In this document: one piece after another, positions 59,690-64,000 of the stretch
Numbering within the stretch: the stretch's first letter is position 1
How the letters are laid out: each line of letters begins with the position of its first letter
Origin: Vibrio maritimus
Lineage (GTDB): Bacteria > Pseudomonadota > Gammaproteobacteria > Enterobacterales > Vibrionaceae
Direction of reading: 5' to 3'
Assembly (NCBI RefSeq): GCF_021441885.1
Contig: NZ_CP090438.1
Coordinates: forward strand, 2,294,001 to 2,358,000
DNA length: 64,000 bases
Notes under the pieces: generated by a model
What the model was told of the DNA's origin: nothing
The model's input: only the letters and a program-made list of their open reading frames with translations
The model's database searches: none
Made by a program: the position numbers and the translations under genes

Positions 59690-60565
59690 ATGACATTCAA
59701 TGCCAAAACACCGTTTAAAGTAATTTCTTTGGCAACATTATTTTTCTCTAGCTTTGCAGCAGCTATAGAACTTCCTTTATTTAAAAAAGAAGCGGAAGAG
59801 CGTGGTTATACATTGCCAGAAGCAGTGGGACTCAGCCTTGGGTATATGAATGTCTCTCAAGGGATTAATGTGAATTCGATAGCGTTATCTGGTTTGCCAA
59901 GCATCGTTAAGAACCTCAACATCAAGACTGAAGGTGGTTACCAAGAGAGTGAAGTCTTAACGCTTAAAGCGGATGTTTGGGTCCTGCCGTTTTTAAACTT
60001 TTACGCTATCGGCGGTAAGCTGAACGGCTATTCCGAAACAACCATCAAATCCGTCAGTGGAACACTGGATTTCGGCATTTTCGAGCGCGACATCGAGATT
60101 GATAACATCAATGCTCCCTTCCGGTTAGATCTAGATGGCTACACCTATGGTGCAGGAACGGTTATTGCTGGTGGATATGAGAGCTTCTTCGCACTGGTTG
60201 ATGCGAGCTATACAAAGACTAGCCTTACGGTAATTGACGGTGAGATTGACTCTATCGTCGTGTCTCCAAGAATTGGTTGGGATTTTTCTCGAAATACAGA
60301 TTGGCCGCTTCGCGCATGGGTCGGAGCTCAGTACCAGAATATCGAACAAACACTGAGTGGTAATGTTAAAGACCTACCGCTTGGTTCGTTGGGCGACCTC
60401 GCTCTGCTCGATGATGCGAGATTTACCGTAAATCAGAGCTTAGCAAACAACTGGAATAGTCTAGTGGGTGCACAATACGAATTCACACCAAACTGGGTAT
60501 TGATAAGTGAGCTAGGTTTCGGACAAAGAAAGAGCTTCTTTATTACTCTCGATGCCCGATTCTAA
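59690..60565 (+). CDS. Predicted outer-membrane beta-barrel protein
   Basis: 291 residues from ATG 59690 (GGAAAG upstream). A signal peptide ends near SSFAAA. The mature part alternates short hydrophobic strands with aromatic girdles (WVLPFLNFYAIGGKLNGY, YGAGTVIAGGYESFFALVDASYTKT, WPLRAWVGAQYQNIEQ) and ends with ARF, the terminal aromatic residue recognised by the BAM complex. I cannot name the family. Single gene, terminator follows. Confidence 0.78.
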   Translation: MTFNAKTPFKVISLATLFFSSFAAAIELPLFKKEAEERGYTLPEAVGLSLGYMNVSQGINVNSIALSGLPSIVKNLNIKTEGGYQESEVLTLKADVWVLPFLNFYAIGGKLNGYSETTIKSVSGTLDFGIFERDIEIDNINAPFRLDLDGYTYGAGTVIAGGYESFFALVDASYTKTSLTVIDGEIDSIVVSPRIGWDFSRNTDWPLRAWVGAQYQNIEQTLSGNVKDLPLGSLGDLALLDDARFTVNQSLANNWNSLVGAQYEFTPNWVLISELGFGQRKSFFITLDARF

Positions 60566-60582
60566 ACACTAACTAATGATTC

Positions 60583-60608
60583 AAGCCCATCACTCGATGG
60601 GCTTTTTC
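60583..60608 (+). terminator. Terminator after the beta-barrel gene
   Basis: The stem AAGCCCATC/GATGGGCTT is followed by TTTTTC. It overlaps the end of the convergent RND gene. Confidence 0.85.
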
Positions 60609-63001
60609 TTAGTCACTTCTAGCAATAATGGCAATAGTACTAGGCTGAAAACCAATATACTGCTCAATGCAATCGTAAGGACCAAACCTATAGAGTGCAT
60701 GCCTTGATGCTCCGCAACAATCAGCGCACCAAAGGTCGCTAGCGTCGTCAAGCAACTTACCAGTGAGGCTTTTGGCGTCGAGGTATTAAAGAATGCGTCT
60801 AAAGTTCTTACCGAGCGGAATCGCTTAACAATATGAATGCCATTGTCCACCCCTAAACCAAAGATCAGGGGGATCACGATAATGTTAGCCATGTTCATTG
60901 AAAGATTGAGCCAGTGCATCAAGCCAAGCGTTGTCAATGAAGCCAGCCCTAACGGAATAAAGATAAGAATGACATCTCGCTTCTTATCGACGGTCCAAAT
61001 CAAAATAAGTGCAATAGCAAATACCGACATCATGATTGCCGCTTGAAATGCACCCGTGATAATTCCGCCAACTTCTTGTTCTGCCACGGCTCTACCTGTG
61101 GCGTTAGGTGCTATTTGCTTACTCTCTTCAATAAAGGTTTCTAGCGCTTTCACATTGGTCATGTCTTCTTTAGGTGAAATGACGACCAACCATTCTCCTC
61201 GCTCACTGATATAGCGCTCGCGGAGTTCAACAGGCAAAGAATCTATAGTGACTTGATCCTGATGAGTTAAAGCAGTCAAACTCTTTGAAAGATCCCCAAA
61301 TAGGTTTGACGTGGTTATAGTTGGATCAATTGTGGTTGAAAGTTGAGAGCTTCCACTCCAATTGTTCTCTTTCGCTTGCTGCAAAAACTGCTCGTAGCTC
61401 ATTGGAGCAACGGTAACTGGCTCATTGAAAATGGCTTGGATTTGCGCCGTTCTCTTTTCGAACTCATTCGGCATAAAATCACTCGCGATAACCACAGAAG
61501 CGATAGACGGTTGCATCGCCAAACGCGCTTTCCACTCTTGAGCTTGTTTTTGGTCTTTTGCAATGGCGAATAATTGATAGCTTGAGCCTAGGCCCTCTTG
61601 TTGAAGTTGATTCAGCGCCAATACAGATTCTGAGTTAGGGTTTTTCAACACCAAGGTCGAGAAATCAAACTTAAACTGAGTCGCGCCGTACCCCATCACC
61701 AAAGTAAGTGCGACGACAAGAGTAAAAATCAGGCTTTTGAATCTAATGAGCTGGGAGCCAAACCAAGCAAACCTATGTGTATCGGTTTGATGACGAACCG
61801 TAGGGTAACCAAACAAAGTAAAGAAAAGTGGAATAACAACGAAAGTCGCAATAAGCCCTAAGATCATTCCAAGCGCTGAAACTATCCCCAGTTCGCCCAA
61901 CCCTGTGTAAGCGGTAGGATAAAAGCTAAGGAAACCCAGAGCAGAAGATAGTGCGCATAAAGAAAGAGGACGAATCGAGTGCGCTATTGCGTGGCGCATT
62001 CCGACTTCATTGCTTTCACCTTTGACTCTAAGCTCTTGAATATGAAGACACAGATGAATAGAAAAATCGACTGCAAGACCGATAAACATGACCATAAACA
62101 CGATGGAGATCGTATTGTAATGACCTATCACCGCGAGACCTGCGGCAAAAGTCCACGCTAAGCCAACAAGCACCGTCAAATAACAAGCAATGATGACTCG
62201 CAGAGAACGAATACCAATCGCGAGAATAAGGATAAGTCCTAACAGAGATGCCGTGCCAGCCACCGCGATGCTGTTATTGGCATCTGCAATTTCATCGAAG
62301 TCGAGTGCTGCCTGCCCCGTCACCTTTACGTTAATACTGGCTGGCAAATCAGCTTGTTTTATGCTGGAAGCGATCGCATTCATGATAGCGCGATTCGGTT
62401 CTGTTGCCGTAGAGTCCGCATCCGCTACTAAGGTAATGGCATAAGCGGACGGCAAGGTCACATCTTCTTGGAAAAAACTCAGCCAATCGACACTACTATC
62501 CTCTGTCGCTGTTAATAGCGGATTTAGATTTGGACTTTCGCTTTCTGCTAACAAGGCAAAGTACAGCTCTAAACTGTTTGCTTGCGCAGCAACAGCAGCC
62601 GGTCGTACGGACTCTTCGAGAGACGCCTTAATCTGCTCGAACTCTTTATGAGACAAAAACCCGAGCGCATGCTCTTCAAACCAAGGCAATATTTGTGGTG
62701 CAAAGACATGATGAACCAAGGACTGATCGTTTAGTGCGTTAGCAATGTCAGAAACAGAAGATTTAAGGACAGCTGGATCGGCGCCGGTGACCAGCAACGT
62801 CACGTTACCGGAATCAGGGAAGGTTTGATTGAGATGGTCGAGTTCATTAACCCAGGTTCCCTGCTGCTCAACGAGTGACGAAAGATCAGCATTCATTTTA
62901 AAATGCTGCTGTCCGTACCAAACAGAGATTGCGGTTAGTGCTGAGACCAGAAGTAGAACAAATTTAGGAAAGCGCTGGATAAGTGAGAATAGTCGTTCCA
63001 C
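60590..63001 (-). CDS. RND/MMPL superfamily exporter with two sterol-sensing-like domains
   Basis: 803 residues, about 12 membrane segments arranged as 1+5+1+5 with two periplasmic domains. The charged helix-4 motifs GLAVDFSIHLCLH and GLGVDNGIHIV are the proton-relay Asp residues of the MMPL/HpnN-like branch rather than AcrB. The substrate is likely lipid-like or a hopanoid-type molecule; not readable here. The gene is alone and convergent with the barrel gene, which might work with it across the envelope, although that is speculation. Confidence 0.87.
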   Translation of the reverse strand: MERLFSLIQRFPKFVLLLVSALTAISVWYGQQHFKMNADLSSLVEQQGTWVNELDHLNQTFPDSGNVTLLVTGADPAVLKSSVSDIANALNDQSLVHHVFAPQILPWFEEHALGFLSHKEFEQIKASLEESVRPAAVAAQANSLELYFALLAESESPNLNPLLTATEDSSVDWLSFFQEDVTLPSAYAITLVADADSTATEPNRAIMNAIASSIKQADLPASINVKVTGQAALDFDEIADANNSIAVAGTASLLGLILILAIGIRSLRVIIACYLTVLVGLAWTFAAGLAVIGHYNTISIVFMVMFIGLAVDFSIHLCLHIQELRVKGESNEVGMRHAIAHSIRPLSLCALSSALGFLSFYPTAYTGLGELGIVSALGMILGLIATFVVIPLFFTLFGYPTVRHQTDTHRFAWFGSQLIRFKSLIFTLVVALTLVMGYGATQFKFDFSTLVLKNPNSESVLALNQLQQEGLGSSYQLFAIAKDQKQAQEWKARLAMQPSIASVVIASDFMPNEFEKRTAQIQAIFNEPVTVAPMSYEQFLQQAKENNWSGSSQLSTTIDPTITTSNLFGDLSKSLTALTHQDQVTIDSLPVELRERYISERGEWLVVISPKEDMTNVKALETFIEESKQIAPNATGRAVAEQEVGGIITGAFQAAIMMSVFAIALILIWTVDKKRDVILIFIPLGLASLTTLGLMHWLNLSMNMANIIVIPLIFGLGVDNGIHIVKRFRSVRTLDAFFNTSTPKASLVSCLTTLATFGALIVAEHQGMHSIGLVLTIALSSILVFSLVLLPLLLEVTKKKPIE

Positions 63002-63090
63002 AGAAATTAAAATAACAACGAGACAATAGGATAATCATAACCTACTTATTCGAGATAGATAGTTAGTTTCCTGTCATTTCAAATATAAAA

Positions 63091-63107
63091 AGGGGCTGAT
63101 AGCCCCT
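63091..63107 (-). terminator. Terminator of the DUF2057 gene
   Basis: The stem AGGGGCT/AGCCCCT with a GAT loop is followed on the minus strand by TTTTATA. Confidence 0.75.
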
Positions 63108-63136
63108 AAGTGATGATGATAGATAAGAGTCAATGA

Positions 63137-63838
63137 TTACTCTTGATCGATCATCCATTTGCGAAATTCTTTACGCTCGGCTTTAGATGCCTTTAAGTAC
63201 CAAGCTTTAAGCTGCTCCACGTTGTTTTGGCTAGCAACAGCTTCTGGTGCTTTTTTACTGGTTACTTCGGCTTTTGGCGCTTCAACTTTTGGCGTCTCAG
63301 AAACCACGGCGGTTGTTGCTACTGCAGCCGTGGTTGTCGCTACGGAGTTAGCCTGAACGACTTCCCCGCCAGAGAAAGTGATGCCACGCTGCTCATTATG
63401 CTTAGCCACTAACTCTCCAACGTTGGAATAAGGAAGGAATCCATCACGACCTTGTAATTTCTCTTGAGTGTATTGGAGTGTATTGCCGTCTTGGGTGATA
63501 CGCCACTCTGGGGAACCAGTGCGGAACGCTGCCTCTGCCTCTTGCTTACTGCGCGCAACAGGGTGGTTTACCTTCACTTCGTCGCCAGTAACATTAATAT
63601 CAATCACGTACGGTGCAGAAGTGTAAACCGTTTGACTACTGCCTCGTCCAACTTTCTTATCCATTCTCAGAACAACTTGGTTTTTGCCTTCTTGAATGGT
63701 GTTCGCCGACGTTTTGCTCTCAGCTTCTTGACCATTAATGTAAAGTAAAGAAACTCCTTTCATTGGAACGAGAGTCGCGGCGCTCGCAGACAATGTGAAA
63801 CCAACTGTTAATAATGCAGCTACGATAGACCTCTTCAC
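63137..63838 (-). CDS. DUF2057/UPF0319 exported protein
   Basis: 233 residues from GTG 63838, chosen because AAAGGAG lies 8 bases upstream and the signal peptide KRSIVAALLTVGFTLSASA follows at once; the frame runs back 19 codons. The DUF2057 domain is in the first 150 residues (YINGQEAESKT, QVVLRMDKKVG). A long Ala/Thr/Val-rich linker (about 165-195) leads to a C-terminal helix with KAWYLKASKAERKEFRKWMID. Periplasmic, of unknown role. Confidence 0.85.
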   Translation of the reverse strand: MKRSIVAALLTVGFTLSASAATLVPMKGVSLLYINGQEAESKTSANTIQEGKNQVVLRMDKKVGRGSSQTVYTSAPYVIDINVTGDEVKVNHPVARSKQEAEAAFRTGSPEWRITQDGNTLQYTQEKLQGRDGFLPYSNVGELVAKHNEQRGITFSGGEVVQANSVATTTAAVATTAVVSETPKVEAPKAEVTSKKAPEAVASQNNVEQLKAWYLKASKAERKEFRKWMIDQE

Positions 63839-64000
63839 TACGGTCACTCCTTTATTATATTTTTTGATGTTTCCCCTTCTTGGGAGCAACATCATGCCAT
63901 ATCAGGGCGGTTACCCAAACATTTACATTAAGAAAATGAAGACTCTATCAAGCAAATACCAGCGCATTAACAGAGTTTTGGTGCAACAAAAAAGCCACCC

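Noticed and set aside
63971..64000. Possible start of a hairpin terminator at the window end.
   Set aside because: Only one arm is visible, so it cannot be judged.

Overview
The window looks like chromosome 1 of a Vibrio species (Vibrionaceae, Gammaproteobacteria). The evidence is gene content and order typical of that family: yeiP followed by yciU, a Mn-dependent pyrophosphatase PpaC, a torECA operon, focA, cysS/ppiB/lpxH, a syp-type exopolysaccharide cluster and an arn lipid A operon. Protein families were assigned by reading motifs; no database search was possible. There is no transposase, integrase, rRNA, tRNA or CRISPR array that I can see.

Layout. 1-5.3 kb: a truncated nucleotidyltransferase, yeiP-yciU, a PAP2 phosphatase, a DUF2750 protein, ppaC and a Fur-box-controlled PGCG-motif metal transporter. 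5.3-13.6 kb: a GH36 alpha-galactosidase, the torECA TMAO respiration operon, an orphan FetB permease, a paired DnaA-box palindrome and focA. 13.8-27.4 kb: mostly housekeeping and small genes: a coiled-coil lipoprotein, TIGR02647, a PACE efflux pump divergent from its LysR neighbour, tdk, cysS, ppiB, lpxH, a degenerate EAL-HDOD protein, ychJ and ygiQ.

27.5-47.4 kb: a Syp-like polysaccharide locus in two parts. The first part (GT4, Wzx-type flippase, GT2) precedes sypABCD-G-H-L-M-N-O-P-Q-R and a final glycosyltransferase. SypG is a sigma-54 response regulator. Five transcription-unit heads (27.6, 31.4, 38.2, 39.7 and 43.2 kb) each carry a -24/-12 sigma-54 promoter, preceded by a 15-bp TTCTCA-N3-TGAGAA-type palindrome centred 67-70 bp (78 bp for sypA) upstream of the -24 GG. 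This makes a coherent SypG regulon that also captures the detached 27.6-kb block. The sypE and sypF regulators are absent. SypD has lost the Walker A lysine. The last glycosyltransferase is a SypP paralogue that has lost its catalytic residues.

47.4-55.1 kb: a complete arnBCADTEF operon on the minus strand, convergent with syp, with a 123-bp palindromic repeat element inserted between arnD and arnT. 55.1-64 kb: a PLP-dependent desulfhydrase-family protein, a Sel1-repeat protein, a dCMP deaminase, a DUF4397 lipoprotein, an outer-membrane barrel candidate, an RND/MMPL exporter and a DUF2057 protein.

How the genes work together: the 27-55 kb half is an envelope-remodelling region, with regulated exopolysaccharide next to L-Ara4N lipid A modification. 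The 4-13.6 kb part joins anaerobic respiration (TMAO, formate) with metal homeostasis.
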